Of a stretch of DNA of 64,000 nucleotides, positions 51,524-60,091 are shown piece after piece. Each line of letters begins with the position of its first letter. Within the stretch, counting starts at the first letter, position 1. Made by a program: the position numbers and the translations under genes. The notes beneath the pieces were generated by a model, which searched no databases, had not been told where the DNA came from, and saw only the letters and a list, made by a program, of their open reading frames with translations. The DNA comes from Ancylobacter vacuolatus (lineage in GTDB: Bacteria > Pseudomonadota > Alphaproteobacteria > Rhizobiales > Xanthobacteraceae). Where the stretch lies: contig NZ_JAUSUH010000003.1 in NCBI RefSeq assembly GCF_030813595.1, positions 1-64,000 on the forward strand, given 5' to 3'.

Positions 51524-52213
51524 TCAGAGGGTGAAGGCGAGGTAGGACAGGACGAGGCGCACCCGCCCGCCGGTGAAGCTGCCGCCCAGCGCGGTGATGC
51601 GCAGCGGCGTGTCGGCATAGAAGGCCTGCGGGCCGATCACGCCGATATTGCTGGCGCCGGCGGCGATGCTCAAAAGCCCGCCGAATTTCGCGGTTTCGCC
51701 TGATATGCCGACCTCATAGGCGGTCGCCCCCGTCACCGCCGCCACGGTGCGGCTGGCCACGGCAAGGCAGATCGCCCGGTTGGGAATGAGCAGGGTGGAG
51801 GCGACGAAGGCCCCGGCGAGGGTCACCTCCTGCTCCACCATGCGCAGCGTGGCGGCGGCGCCGGAGAGGGTGAGCGCGAGCGCCTCGCGCCAGGCGGCGC
51901 CATCGAACAGCAGCGTGCATGCCTCAGTGCCGACATAGGCGCGCCAGCCCATGCGGGGGGTGAGGAAATGCCACCCCGCATCATAGAGCGCGATCTCGCC
52001 GTCATGGCCGGCGAAGGCGCCGCCGGCTCCGGCCGCCACAATATGCCGGTCGCCCGGCAGCGGGCTGACGGGCGGCGCCGTGCGGGTGCGGTCCAGCACC
52101 GCGAGCTGGCACGCCGCGTCGAGCCGCACCAGCGCCTCATTATGGGTCACGTGCTTCTGCGCCTGCGCGCCCGCCAGCAGCGGCAGCGCGAGCAGAGGGG
52201 TCGTCTCGCTCAT
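51524..52213 (-). CDS. DUF2793 domain protein (GTA spike/fibre, GhsB-like)
   Basis: A 229-residue protein. The DUF2793 N-terminal domain (about 1-90) is recognised by LLALPLLAGAQAQKHVTHNE and LPGDRHIVAAGAGGAFAGHD. The C-terminal half is Ala/Gly/Val-rich beta structure. DUF2793 proteins are found in GTA and phage spikes, and I believe the R. capsulatus head spike GhsB is of this type. GGAG lies upstream, and it follows gp15 by 24 bases. Confidence 0.72.
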   Translation of the reverse strand: MSETTPLLALPLLAGAQAQKHVTHNEALVRLDAACQLAVLDRTRTAPPVSPLPGDRHIVAAGAGGAFAGHDGEIALYDAGWHFLTPRMGWRAYVGTEACTLLFDGAAWREALALTLSGAAATLRMVEQEVTLAGAFVASTLLIPNRAICLAVASRTVAAVTGATAYEVGISGETAKFGGLLSIAAGASNIGVIGPQAFYADTPLRITALGGSFTGGRVRLVLSYLAFTL

Positions 52214-52237
52214 GGGGTGCTCCTGTGAAGGCGACGG

Positions 52238-55200
52238 TCAAACCCGTAGCCGTGCGGCCAGCGCCGCCCCGGCGCCCACCTCGGCTGAAAGCTGGGCGAT
52301 GCGGATGTCGAGGAAGGGCTGCGCCGCGCCGAAATCGGCGATCTCGTCGGCCGCCGCATAGGTCAGCGCGGGCGTGGTGGTGGTGACGCGGCGCTTGACG
52401 ACTTCCCCGCTCAGGATCTCGACCGCATAGGCCTCGCTGGTCTCGCCCAGCGGCACCTCGACCAGATCCCAGGAATCGCCGTCGCCCCTGGTGCGCCGGG
52501 TCCAGCTCAGCGCCACCCCGGCGGGGCTCCGCCGGGCGCGGGCATGCACCGGCGCGAAGGGGCGCAGCGCGGCAGGCCCCAACGTGGCGGCGATTTCCGT
52601 CACCGTGGCGTCGCCATGGTCGCGATCGGCACGGCCGACGCGGTAGGTGACAGCGCGGCCGATCATGTCGAGCCCGCTCGCGACAGGCATCAGATTGGCG
52701 TCCACCTTCATCAGCGCCGTGCCCGCCGGCCAGTCAGCGGCCACCCGCGCCTCGGTGCCGAGCTGGCCGCGCAGCAGGCCGGACAGCCGCCAGGTCGAGT
52801 CCCCGACCAGTTCCGCCTCCGCGAACTGGATCACCTCGATCTCGCCGGAAGGGTCGATCAGCGCCAGCGCATTGGCCCCGCCCAGCACCGCCTCCTCGCT
52901 CGCCCCGGCCAGCAGCCCGCCATCGAGCGCGACATCGAGGCTGGCGCGTTGCCAGCGCCAGAGCGGGCCGGCGGGCAGCACGCCCAGCGTCTCGCCCGTC
53001 ACCGAAGCCGCCGCCAGCGTGGCGACCGGCTCGAAGCTGCCGCCATCCACCGCCCGCCAGACGTTCAGGCTCCCCGGCCATGGGGTGACGAAGGCGCCGA
53101 GCCAGGCCAGCGTGGGCGCCCCCTCGCCGCGCGCCAGCGGTGCCTGGAGCAGATGCACCAGCGCCGGCCCCTCGCCGCCCGGCAGCTCGACCTCGCCCGC
53201 CCGCCCCTCGCGCACCGCGAGGGCGAACACCGCCGGGTCGATGCTGCGCCCATTCACCAGCCTTGCGCCCCGGTCCTCGATCGAGACGATCTCGATCAGC
53301 CGCGCCTGCCCATCGCGCTCCAGCCGCACCAGATCGCCCGGTTCCAGCGCGATCTGTGAGGGCGGCAGCGTCAGGCTCAGCGTGTCGCGCCCCGCCCACG
53401 CATCCTGCAGCCACATATCCGCGAGGCCGGCGGCGAGGCCGGGATCGGCCACCATGGCGACCTCCAGCCCGGTTTCCGCCCGCGCCGCCCCGGCCAGTCG
53501 GCGCGAGACGGCGGTGGCGCGGCGGTAATCCTGCGCGCCATCGGTGAAGCCGAGCGTGGCGGACAGCGGCAATTCGCCCTCCGCCGCGCGCGTGAGCGAG
53601 GGTGCGACCACCCCCTCGCCGGTGGCGATGTCGTCATCGGTCAGCACCGCCCGCACCCGCCCGCCACGCGGGGCGAGTGTGAGCGCGCCGCCGCGCTCGA
53701 CAAGATCGAAGGCGAAGGCCCGCGCCAGCGGCTCCAGCGCCGCCCGCGCCGTCATCGGCCGGTCGACGACATAGCCGTCGACAATGCCGCGCAGATCGCC
53801 CGTCGCCATATCGGGCACGCCGAAATCGCCCGCCAGCGCCTGCGTCAGCTCGGCCAGCGGCGCGGCGCCGAGCCGGCCATTGAGCCAGTGCCCGGTCTGC
53901 CAGTTGGCGCCATCCGCCCACACATCGCTGGCGCGCGGAAACACCGGAAAGGGCCGCGCGTCCCAGGTCCAGAGCGTGAGCGCGGCCGGGTCGATCATCC
54001 GCCCGCCCGGCAGGCCCGGCGCCAGCGGGTTCAGCACCACCGAGCCGGAAAAGCCGGCGAGGCTCACTTCGAGATGCCGGCGCTGGATCAAATCGTCCCG
54101 CGCGCCGCTGGAGAAGGGCGGCAGCCCGCCCTCGGTCGATTTCGGGTCGGGAAAGGCGCTCGGCCGGTTGGCGCCCTTGTCCACCGCCGGGCAGCCGATC
54201 TCGGTCAGGCGCACCGGCTTGGAGCCCGGCAGCCACGCCGTCGGGCTCGCCTGCCGCACCCCACCGACGCGCTCGTGATGCGCGTGGCTCCACCAGCCGG
54301 CGAGGTCCTTCTGGCGAAACACCCACGCCTCGCCATAGGCGCCATCGGTGATCGGGGCGCGCACCTGCGCCGCACGGGCGGCTTCATCCGGGTAATACCA
54401 GTCGAACGCCTCGCCACCGTTGAGATTGCCGGCGAGATAGGCGCGGTCATGCCCGCTCTCAAAGCTCTCGGCGTCGAGATGGGCGCCGCCCTCGCGCCAG
54501 TCGGCCAGCGGGGGATACCAGTCGATGCCGATGAAATCGAGCGCGGGGGACGCCCAGAGCGGATCAAGGGGAAAGCGCACCTCCGCGCCGCCATCCCGCA
54601 CATGGGCGCCATATTCGGTCCAGTCGGCGCCATAGCCGATCTGGGTGCCGGCCCCGAGCAGCGCCTTCACCTCGCCCGCCAGCGCGGCGAAGGCGGCGGC
54701 GGCCGGGTAGACGCCGGGGCCTGAGCGCACCCGTGTCAGCGCCGCCATTTCCGAGCCGATCAGCAGCGCCTCCACCCCGCCGGCGATCTGGGCGAGCGTA
54801 GCGTAGTGCAGAACCATGCGCCGCAGCGTCCATTCGTCCGGGCCGGCATAGGTGACGCGCCCCGAGGCGACGCCGAAATGCGCCGCGCTGGCCGTGCCGA
54901 ACAGCGCCGCCACCTCAGCCCCCGCCGCCGCCGTGCCATCCGGCGAGCCGGGGACACCGGGGGCGGGATGGCAGGTGACGCGCCCGCGCCAGGGATGGGC
55001 CGGCTGCAGCGCCCCGGGGTTCCACGGGTCGGGCAGCGCGTTGCCGGCGGGAATGTCCATCATCAGGAAGGGGTTCAGCGTCACCTTCAGCCCGCGCGCC
55101 TTAAGCGCCTCAATCGCCGCGATCACGCTGTCGTCGGAGGGCGTGCCGCCATAGGCCGGCTTGCCCTCATAATGGCTCACCAGCGCGGCGCTGGTGCGCG

Positions 55201-56140
55201 TCAGCCCGGCCACCTGCCACGCCAGAGGAAAGATGCCGATCTGCGTCGGCTTGTTGCGCCGCTCGACGGCGGGGCGGATCTGGCACGCACCGGCCCGGAG
55301 GTCGGTGCCGAACCAGGTGACGACCAGCGCCACCCGCTCCAGATTCGGGCAGGTGGCGAGCAATTGGTCGAGCGAGGCGGAAAAATCGCTGGCATGGGTG
55401 GTCACATGGCGGTTTTCCAGCTGGTAGACGCCCGGCCGGTCGACCCGCAGCACCTCGCGCGGCTCATAGCCGAACTCGGTCGCGCCGGGGATCAGCGTCA
55501 CCGCCCGCACCGCGTTCTCCAGCGCTCCCACCGCCCGCTCCACCTCGACCGAGATCTGCGGCAGCCGGTTGCCGAAGCGGGCGAGCGGCAGGCGCTCGAA
55601 GACGAGATAGGCGAGGCCGCGATAGGCCGGCGCCCCCGGCACCCGCGCCTCGATCAGCGGGTCGGGCAACTGGTCCTCGCCGCCGCGATGCAGCCGCACA
55701 TTCAACGCGCGGCTGTCGAGCAGGCGCCCATCGGCCCAGATCCGCCCCAACCGCGTCACCTTCCCCTCGCACAGGCCGACGGCGAAGCTGCCGAAATAGC
55801 TGTAGGTCGTGCTGGAGCTGCCGCCGCCCGCGATCCCGCCTTTGCCGCCGGAGGCCTGCGTCTGGGTCGACACCACCTCCTGCACCGGCGCGGCCCAGAT
55901 CACCTGGCCGGACAGCCGCGCCCGGCCATAGAGCCGGGGCAGCGCCGCGCCCTCGGTGGAGGTCATGGTGCCGAACTCGGTGAGGCGCGGGCCTTCCACC
56001 CGCTGGCCGGGGTTCAGCACCAGCGAATCGATCGCCGAACCGCCCAGCGCCCCGAGCGCCCGCCCGGCCAGCGCCCCCACCGGCCCGAGCAGCGCCCCGC
56101 CGATCGTCCCGCCCAGCGCGCCGAGAATGAGTGTGGCCAT
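52238..56140 (-). CDS. GTA tail tip/host-specificity protein with TIM-barrel domain (gp15-like)
   Basis: A 1300-residue protein, the largest in the block, equivalent to RcGTA gp15 (rcc01698), the megatron-type tail-tip protein. It has a glycine-rich hydrophobic N-terminus (about 1-35), a baseplate hub part, a glycoside-hydrolase-like TIM barrel (about 300-660, GIDWYPPLADWREGG, EIGCPAVDKGANRPSAFPDP) and a C-terminal phage-tail domain (about 700-1290). I chose the ATG at 56140, MATLILGALGGTIGGALLGP. It is followed by the spike genes. The barrel probably cleaves peptidoglycan or a capsule glycan during DNA delivery. Confidence 0.9.
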   Translation of the reverse strand: MATLILGALGGTIGGALLGPVGALAGRALGALGGSAIDSLVLNPGQRVEGPRLTEFGTMTSTEGAALPRLYGRARLSGQVIWAAPVQEVVSTQTQASGGKGGIAGGGSSSTTYSYFGSFAVGLCEGKVTRLGRIWADGRLLDSRALNVRLHRGGEDQLPDPLIEARVPGAPAYRGLAYLVFERLPLARFGNRLPQISVEVERAVGALENAVRAVTLIPGATEFGYEPREVLRVDRPGVYQLENRHVTTHASDFSASLDQLLATCPNLERVALVVTWFGTDLRAGACQIRPAVERRNKPTQIGIFPLAWQVAGLTRTSAALVSHYEGKPAYGGTPSDDSVIAAIEALKARGLKVTLNPFLMMDIPAGNALPDPWNPGALQPAHPWRGRVTCHPAPGVPGSPDGTAAAGAEVAALFGTASAAHFGVASGRVTYAGPDEWTLRRMVLHYATLAQIAGGVEALLIGSEMAALTRVRSGPGVYPAAAAFAALAGEVKALLGAGTQIGYGADWTEYGAHVRDGGAEVRFPLDPLWASPALDFIGIDWYPPLADWREGGAHLDAESFESGHDRAYLAGNLNGGEAFDWYYPDEAARAAQVRAPITDGAYGEAWVFRQKDLAGWWSHAHHERVGGVRQASPTAWLPGSKPVRLTEIGCPAVDKGANRPSAFPDPKSTEGGLPPFSSGARDDLIQRRHLEVSLAGFSGSVVLNPLAPGLPGGRMIDPAALTLWTWDARPFPVFPRASDVWADGANWQTGHWLNGRLGAAPLAELTQALAGDFGVPDMATGDLRGIVDGYVVDRPMTARAALEPLARAFAFDLVERGGALTLAPRGGRVRAVLTDDDIATGEGVVAPSLTRAAEGELPLSATLGFTDGAQDYRRATAVSRRLAGAARAETGLEVAMVADPGLAAGLADMWLQDAWAGRDTLSLTLPPSQIALEPGDLVRLERDGQARLIEIVSIEDRGARLVNGRSIDPAVFALAVREGRAGEVELPGGEGPALVHLLQAPLARGEGAPTLAWLGAFVTPWPGSLNVWRAVDGGSFEPVATLAAASVTGETLGVLPAGPLWRWQRASLDVALDGGLLAGASEEAVLGGANALALIDPSGEIEVIQFAEAELVGDSTWRLSGLLRGQLGTEARVAADWPAGTALMKVDANLMPVASGLDMIGRAVTYRVGRADRDHGDATVTEIAATLGPAALRPFAPVHARARRSPAGVALSWTRRTRGDGDSWDLVEVPLGETSEAYAVEILSGEVVKRRVTTTTPALTYAAADEIADFGAAQPFLDIRIAQLSAEVGAGAALAARLRV

Positions 56141-56178
56141 AAGGGACCCCCAAGGTGAAAAGCTGCGTGCCCCGGCCC

Positions 56179-56616
56179 TCACGCGCCGGGAAAGGCGAAG
56201 GCGAAGGCGAGCCGGCGGCGCCACCAGGGGGCGAGGAACACCTCCGCCACCGCCGCCCCGTCATGGGCGTGCACCATGCGCTCGCCGCTCACCAGCAGCG
56301 CCGCGTGCTTGGCCGGAAAGCCCGCGCGCCAGCGGAACAGCAGCACGTCGCCGGGGGCGATCGCCTCCAGCGCCACGGCGCGCATGTGCCGCCCCGCCGC
56401 ATCGGCCATCTGCTCGGCCCGCGTCGCCTCGGCCCAGTCAGGCGCATAGGCCGGCAGGCCCTGCGGCTCCGGCCCCACGACCGCCCGCCACACCCCGCGG
56501 ATGAGGCCGAGGCAGTCCGCCCCCTGCCCCTTCAGCGAGGCACGGTGCAGATAGGGCGTGCCGATCCAGTCCCGCGCCTCGGCGATCAGGCGGGCCCGCA
56601 TCTCCATCTCACCCAT
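56179..56616 (-). CDS. GTA NlpC/P60 cell-wall peptidase (gp14-like)
   Basis: A 145-residue NlpC/P60 cysteine peptidase of the tail, equivalent to RcGTA gp14. The catalytic Cys lies in KGQGADCLGLIRGVWR, the His in FPAKHAALLVSGERMVHAHD. I chose the ATG at 56616, five bases after a GGGGAGG ribosome site; a GTG one codon earlier is also possible. It overlaps the end of gp13. It probably opens peptidoglycan crosslinks in the recipient. Confidence 0.88.
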   Translation of the reverse strand: MGEMEMRARLIAEARDWIGTPYLHRASLKGQGADCLGLIRGVWRAVVGPEPQGLPAYAPDWAEATRAEQMADAAGRHMRAVALEAIAPGDVLLFRWRAGFPAKHAALLVSGERMVHAHDGAAVAEVFLAPWWRRRLAFAFAFPGA

Positions 56617-57479
56617 CACGGCCTCCCCGGCGTGGCGACGCGCAGCACCACGTCATTGCCCGGCATGTGGGGAAAGCCGCGAAAATTCAGCGTGTTGGCG
56701 AAGCGGTCGCGGCAGGTGGCGAAGCTCTTGTCGCAGCCTGCCGTCACGGCGAACCCCTCGCCCGGCACGGCGAGCACCGGCGGGCGCTGCCACAGCTCCA
56801 GCCGCACTGCCCCGGTGATCGTGTGGGCCTTCACCTCGGTGGCGAAGCCCTCATTGGCCCCGTTGGTGAACACCAGCCGCCCTTGCGTGAACCATCCCGC
56901 CGCATAGGCGCCGAGCCCCGCCGCCACGATCAGCCCCGGCCCCTCCGCCGCGGTCACCGTGCCGTGGCCGGTGAAGGCCGGCGCGGCGAGCGCGATGGTG
57001 CAGCGGGCATCGCCGAGATCGGCATCGCAGCCGGCGGTGAACAGCCGCCCGCGCACCATGTTCAAGGCCGAGGACAGGCCGCGCAATTCGGCGGTGAAGC
57101 TGCCCTCGCTGCGCCGCACCTCGCCCAGATGCGCCCGGCGCAGAAGCAGGAAATGGTCCGGCGCCGACCAGTCGGCGAGGATGAGTTCGATCCCCGCCCC
57201 GTCATAGCGCCCGGCGTCGAGATCGGCCGCGTCGATCAGCTCCGAGGTCAGGGCGGCGGACATCTCGCCCCCGCCCACCGCGAAGCCGAGCGCGGACGCA
57301 TCCTCGCTGCCGCTCGCGCCGGCGGCGGCACGGAAAAGGGTGCCGTCGACGGTGAGGTCGTCATCATGCTCGGTGAGGCCGATCACCACGCCGTCGCGGC
57401 GGGTCAGCCGCCAGCAGCGCGCCAACGTCGTCACCCCGCTGGCGAGAGACGCCGCAAGGGCGGGAGGAACGTCTTTCAT
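56616..57479 (-). CDS. GTA baseplate hub protein, DUF2163 (gp13-like)
   Basis: A 287-residue DUF2163/phage_BR0599-type protein equivalent to RcGTA gp13. Typical parts are LARCWRLTRRDGVVIGLTEH, HDDDLTVDGTLFRAAAG, and the Cys-rich C-terminus (TAGCDADLGDARC, TAGCDKSFATCRDRFANTLN, GFPHMPGND), which in homologues coordinates an iron-sulphur cluster. I chose the ATG at 57479, with AGAGAGG upstream. REP-like palindromes separate it from gp12. Confidence 0.9.
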   Translation of the reverse strand: MKDVPPALAASLASGVTTLARCWRLTRRDGVVIGLTEHDDDLTVDGTLFRAAAGASGSEDASALGFAVGGGEMSAALTSELIDAADLDAGRYDGAGIELILADWSAPDHFLLLRRAHLGEVRRSEGSFTAELRGLSSALNMVRGRLFTAGCDADLGDARCTIALAAPAFTGHGTVTAAEGPGLIVAAGLGAYAAGWFTQGRLVFTNGANEGFATEVKAHTITGAVRLELWQRPPVLAVPGEGFAVTAGCDKSFATCRDRFANTLNFRGFPHMPGNDVVLRVATPGRP

Positions 57480-57518
57480 GATTGCCTCTCTGCGGTTCGC
57501 TCCGCTGGCAAGATCCGC

Positions 57519-57613
57519 CGTCATCCTGAGGTGCCCGGCCGGCGGCCGGGCCTCGAAGGATGCCGTCCATGTGCGTCTTTCGAGGCCGCCTGCGGCGGCA
57601 CCTCAGGATGATG
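57519..57613. repeat. Paired REP-like family A elements within the GTA operon (gp12/gp13 gap)
   Basis: Two inverted units. The first is CGTCATCCTGAGGTGC (57519) through GGCCGGCGGCCGGGCC to CTCGAAGGATG. The second is TTTCGAGG through CCGCCTGCGGCGG to CACCTCAGGATGATGG (57613). They face each other and could form one long hairpin in the transcript. Confidence 0.8.
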
Positions 57614-57629
57614 GCGACCCTGCCGGTCC

Positions 57630-58271
57630 TCACGGCCGGATCTCCAGGATCGGGATGCGCGGGATCGCCCCCGCCTCGAAGGCGGTGAGGTTCACCTCAA
57701 GAAAATCGGTGTCGAAGCGCACCGGCACGTCGAACAGGAACCCCGCCGTCACGCTGGCCCCGGCCGCCGGCAGATGGCCGGGCAGGAAGGTGAGCGTCCC
57801 GCTTGATGCGTCGAGGGTGAAATGGCTGCCGGCCATGCGCTCCACGCCGTTCACCGCCACCCGCACCGAGCCCGCCACCGGCTTGGCGATCGGCCGCCTA
57901 TAGGGCGCATGGGCGCCGCCATAGGTCTTGGCGAGGGCGAACTGCGCCTGCGCGCCTGTGCCGGCCCCCAGCGGCTGGTCGAGCGGCGTCACCGTCGCCC
58001 CCGGCGCGCACGAGGCATGGTCGAGCCGGTCGCGCCAGCGGAAGCCATGCAGCCGCCCGCGCCGCTCCTCGAAGAAGGCGACGACGCTTGAGAGCTGCGC
58101 CAGCGAGGTCACGCCATAACCGGCATCCCAGCGCCGGCGCGAATGAGCGAGCCGCGTGTTGCGCTCCTCGCGGCCGGTCAGCGTGGTGACGATCTCGGTC
58201 GCCCGCTCCGGCCCGCCCGCCGCGCCGAGCGCAATGTCGAGCGGGAACAGCGTTTCATGAAAGGCGGGCAT
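57630..58271 (-). CDS. GTA distal tail protein, DUF2460 (gp12-like)
   Basis: A 213-residue DUF2460 protein equivalent to RcGTA gp12. Typical parts are FHETLFPLDIALGAAGGPER, RRRWDAGYGVTSLAQLSSVV, FFEERRGRLHGFRWRD and FDVPVRFDTDFLEVNLTAFE. Its ATG directly follows the gp11 frame boundary (TAAATG), with AGGAG inside. It forms the ring linking tail tube and hub. Confidence 0.92.
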   Translation of the reverse strand: MPAFHETLFPLDIALGAAGGPERATEIVTTLTGREERNTRLAHSRRRWDAGYGVTSLAQLSSVVAFFEERRGRLHGFRWRDRLDHASCAPGATVTPLDQPLGAGTGAQAQFALAKTYGGAHAPYRRPIAKPVAGSVRVAVNGVERMAGSHFTLDASSGTLTFLPGHLPAAGASVTAGFLFDVPVRFDTDFLEVNLTAFEAGAIPRIPILEIRP

Positions 58272-58883
58272 TTAGAGGCTCCTTTCCCCGCGCGCGACGG
58301 CGCGGGCGATCAGGCCGGCGAGATAGGCGTCGGAGCGGCGGAAGGCGCTCGCGTCAGGGGTGGCGACATTCACCGTCACCTGCGTCGCGCGCCCGCCGCC
58401 CTGCGCGGCGACGCCGAGCCGGCCATCCGCCCCGCGCGCCAGCGGCAAGATCGCCTCCGCCCCGCGCTCGCCCATCAGCCCGAGCGCGCCGCCGGCCATG
58501 GGAAAATAGGTCGGCGCCGCCACCACCCCGCCCTGCGCGAAGGGGGTGACGCGGCCGCTCTGGAAGGCCCCGCCCTTGGCGAAGCCGGAAACCCCGCCGA
58601 GCGCGCCGCCGAGCGCGCCTTGCAGCAGGCCCGACAGCCCCTGCTCCAGCGGCTTGAAGGCGATGTCGAGCGCCAGCGAGGACAGCCGGCCGGCCAGCGA
58701 GCGCAGCACGTCGTCAGCCTCGCGGCCCTTGAGCGTGGCACCGGTCAGCGCATCGCCCACCGCCCGGCCGAAACCGCGCGCCAGCCGCTCGGCTTCCGTG
58801 ATCTCGCGCTGGAAGGCGCTGGTATCGGCGCGGATCTCCACCGTCAGCCCGTCATCGAACGCATCGCCACCGTCCGCTGCCAT
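58272..58883 (-). CDS. GTA tail tape measure protein (gp11-like)
   Basis: A 203-residue tape measure protein, short as in all GTAs because their tails are short. The N-terminal helical part (LTVEIRADTSAFQREITEAE, RLARGFGRAVGDALTGATLK) is followed by a hydrophobic Gly/Ala/Leu-rich segment (LSGLLQGALGGALGGVSGFA) that may insert in the membrane, and MGERGAEAILPLARGADGRL. I chose the ATG at 58883; a GTG at 58892 is possible. Confidence 0.88.
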   Translation of the reverse strand: MAADGGDAFDDGLTVEIRADTSAFQREITEAERLARGFGRAVGDALTGATLKGREADDVLRSLAGRLSSLALDIAFKPLEQGLSGLLQGALGGALGGVSGFAKGGAFQSGRVTPFAQGGVVAAPTYFPMAGGALGLMGERGAEAILPLARGADGRLGVAAQGGGRATQVTVNVATPDASAFRRSDAYLAGLIARAVARGERSL

Positions 58884-58914
58884 CGTGCCCACCTGTCCAT
58901 TGGTTGATCGGTCG

Positions 58915-59073
58915 TCAGTCCGGAAAGCGCGCCATCAGCGCGGCGAGGCCCGGCCGGTCGAGCGGGGCCCGCGCCGGGCCGGCGAAGGCGCGCAAAGCGG
59001 CGGCGAGCTCGCGCGGGGTCAGCGCCCAGAAATCCCGGGCGGACAGCCGCAGGCGGCCGAAGCCGAGCGCCAT
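58915..59073 (-). CDS. GTA tail assembly chaperone (rcc01693-like, TIGR02216 type)
   Basis: A 52-residue protein. The family core is RLRLSARDFWALTPRELAAA, where FW-x-LTP-x-EL is the hallmark. It lies between gp10 and gp11, exactly where rcc01693 lies in RcGTA. The ATG at 59073 has GGGAGGAGG before it. The codons just upstream (FPWEEA) also look family-like, but no in-frame start codon precedes them, so the original N-terminus may have been disturbed by the repeat at 59087-59138. Confidence 0.78.
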   Translation of the reverse strand: MALGFGRLRLSARDFWALTPRELAAALRAFAGPARAPLDRPGLAALMARFPD

Positions 59074-59086
59074 CGCCTCCTCCCAG

Positions 59087-59138
59087 GGGAAGGGCGGTGG
59101 ACCGCCCTCCCCGGGAAGGGACGGTGGACCGCCCTCCC
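59087..59138. repeat. Tandem 26-bp repeat with hairpins upstream of the tail chaperone gene
   Basis: Two copies with a 26-bp period (59087-59111 and 59113-59138) differ by a one-base insertion. Each holds the palindrome GGGCGGTGGACCGCCC or its one-base variant. They lie between the gp10 stop and the ribosome site of the 52-residue chaperone gene, so they could tune its translation. Confidence 0.75.
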
Positions 59139-59159
59139 TGGGACGGGCCGGCGCGCCGC

Positions 59160-59525
59160 CTATCCGCCCGCCTCCGGAGGATTGGGCAAAGGGCGGGCGG
59201 CCCGCTCCCCGCCCTCAGCGCCACCGAAAGTAGCGGCGATCAGCTCGCCGACGAGGCGGGCGAAACCCGCCGCGCCGCCCGGCATGGTCATGCGCGCCAC
59301 CTCGTCCTCGGTCACGCTCTCGCCCGCCCCGCGCAGCCCGGCGGCGATGAGGCGGATGGCGTCGCGCGCGGCCAGGCGCCCCTGTGCGAAGCGTTCGGTC
59401 AGCGCCACCAGGTCCTCGACGCCGAAGGCGTCTTCCAGCTCGGCCAGCGCGCCCAGCGTCAGCACCAGCGTGCGCCGGCGCCCGTCAAGTTCGGCGGAAA
59501 TCTCGCCGCGATGCCGGTTGGCCAT
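59160..59525 (-). CDS. GTA gp10-like tail assembly chaperone
   Basis: A 121-residue protein of the GTA gp10 family (Phage_TAC_11). Core motifs are NRHRGEISAELDGRRRTLVL, TLGALAELEDAFGVEDLVAL and AARDAIRLIAAGLRGAGESV. I chose the ATG at 59525; an in-frame extension to 59687 is repeat sequence. The C-terminus (GERAARPLPNPPEAGG) is low-complexity. Tail chaperones of this type coat the tape measure protein before tube assembly. Confidence 0.88.
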   Translation of the reverse strand: MANRHRGEISAELDGRRRTLVLTLGALAELEDAFGVEDLVALTERFAQGRLAARDAIRLIAAGLRGAGESVTEDEVARMTMPGGAAGFARLVGELIAATFGGAEGGERAARPLPNPPEAGG

Positions 59526-59552
59526 GATGGGGGTCCCTTCTTGTCGTGGATG

Positions 59553-59662
59553 ACCGTCATCCTGAGGTGCGCGCACCGCGCGCCTCGAAGGATGGTTCGT
59601 ATGCGCGCCCGGACAACCATCCTTCGACGCCCGGCCACGGCCGGGCACCTCAGGATGACGGT
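59553..59662. repeat. Paired REP-like family A elements within the GTA operon (gp9/gp10 gap)
   Basis: Inverted units: CCGTCATCCTGAGGTGC (59554) to CTCGAAGGATGG, then CATCCTTCGACG to CACCTCAGGATGACGG (59662), flanking about 20 unrelated bases. The outer ends are complementary over about 14 bases. Confidence 0.8.
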
Positions 59663-59683
59663 CTTCTAAAGGCCCGCTCCCCC

Positions 59684-60091
59684 TCACAGCGCCGCGAAGG
59701 TGATCTCGCCGGCGCTCTCCAGCGCGATGTCGAACGTCACCTCGCGGTCGTGCTCGGCGGCGAATTCGAGCGCAGTGATCTGGAATGGCCCGGCGATTGT
59801 GCCGAAATCCGGCACCACGATCTGCGCGTTGCGGATCGTGCCGTCGAAGAAGCTCTGGCGGATCAGCGCGTCCGACGCGCCGTCCTTGAACACGCCCGAG
59901 CCCGCCACCGCGGCCCGCTTCACCCCCGCCCCGGCGAGCAGCTCGCGCCAGCGGCCGGCGCTCTCGGTGTGGGTCACGTCCACCGGCTCGGCATTGAAGG
60001 CGATCTGCCGCGAGCGCAGCCCGGCCACCGTGGCATAGGCGGTGCCGTCATGGATCTTCAACAGGAGGTCCTTGCCCTTTTGCGCCGCCAT
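59684..60091 (-). CDS. GTA major tail tube protein (TP901-1 family, gp9-like)
   Basis: A 135-residue major tail protein. Typical sequence is KGKDLLLKIHDGTAYATVAG, AFNAEPVDVTHTESAGRWRE, GSGVFKDGASDALIRQSFFD and FQITALEFAAEHDREVTFDI. An AAAGGAG ribosome site precedes the ATG at 60091. Expected to be the most abundant tail protein. It has the longest upstream gap in the block (360 bases), which may hold its own promoter. Confidence 0.93.
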   Translation of the reverse strand: MAAQKGKDLLLKIHDGTAYATVAGLRSRQIAFNAEPVDVTHTESAGRWRELLAGAGVKRAAVAGSGVFKDGASDALIRQSFFDGTIRNAQIVVPDFGTIAGPFQITALEFAAEHDREVTFDIALESAGEITFAAL

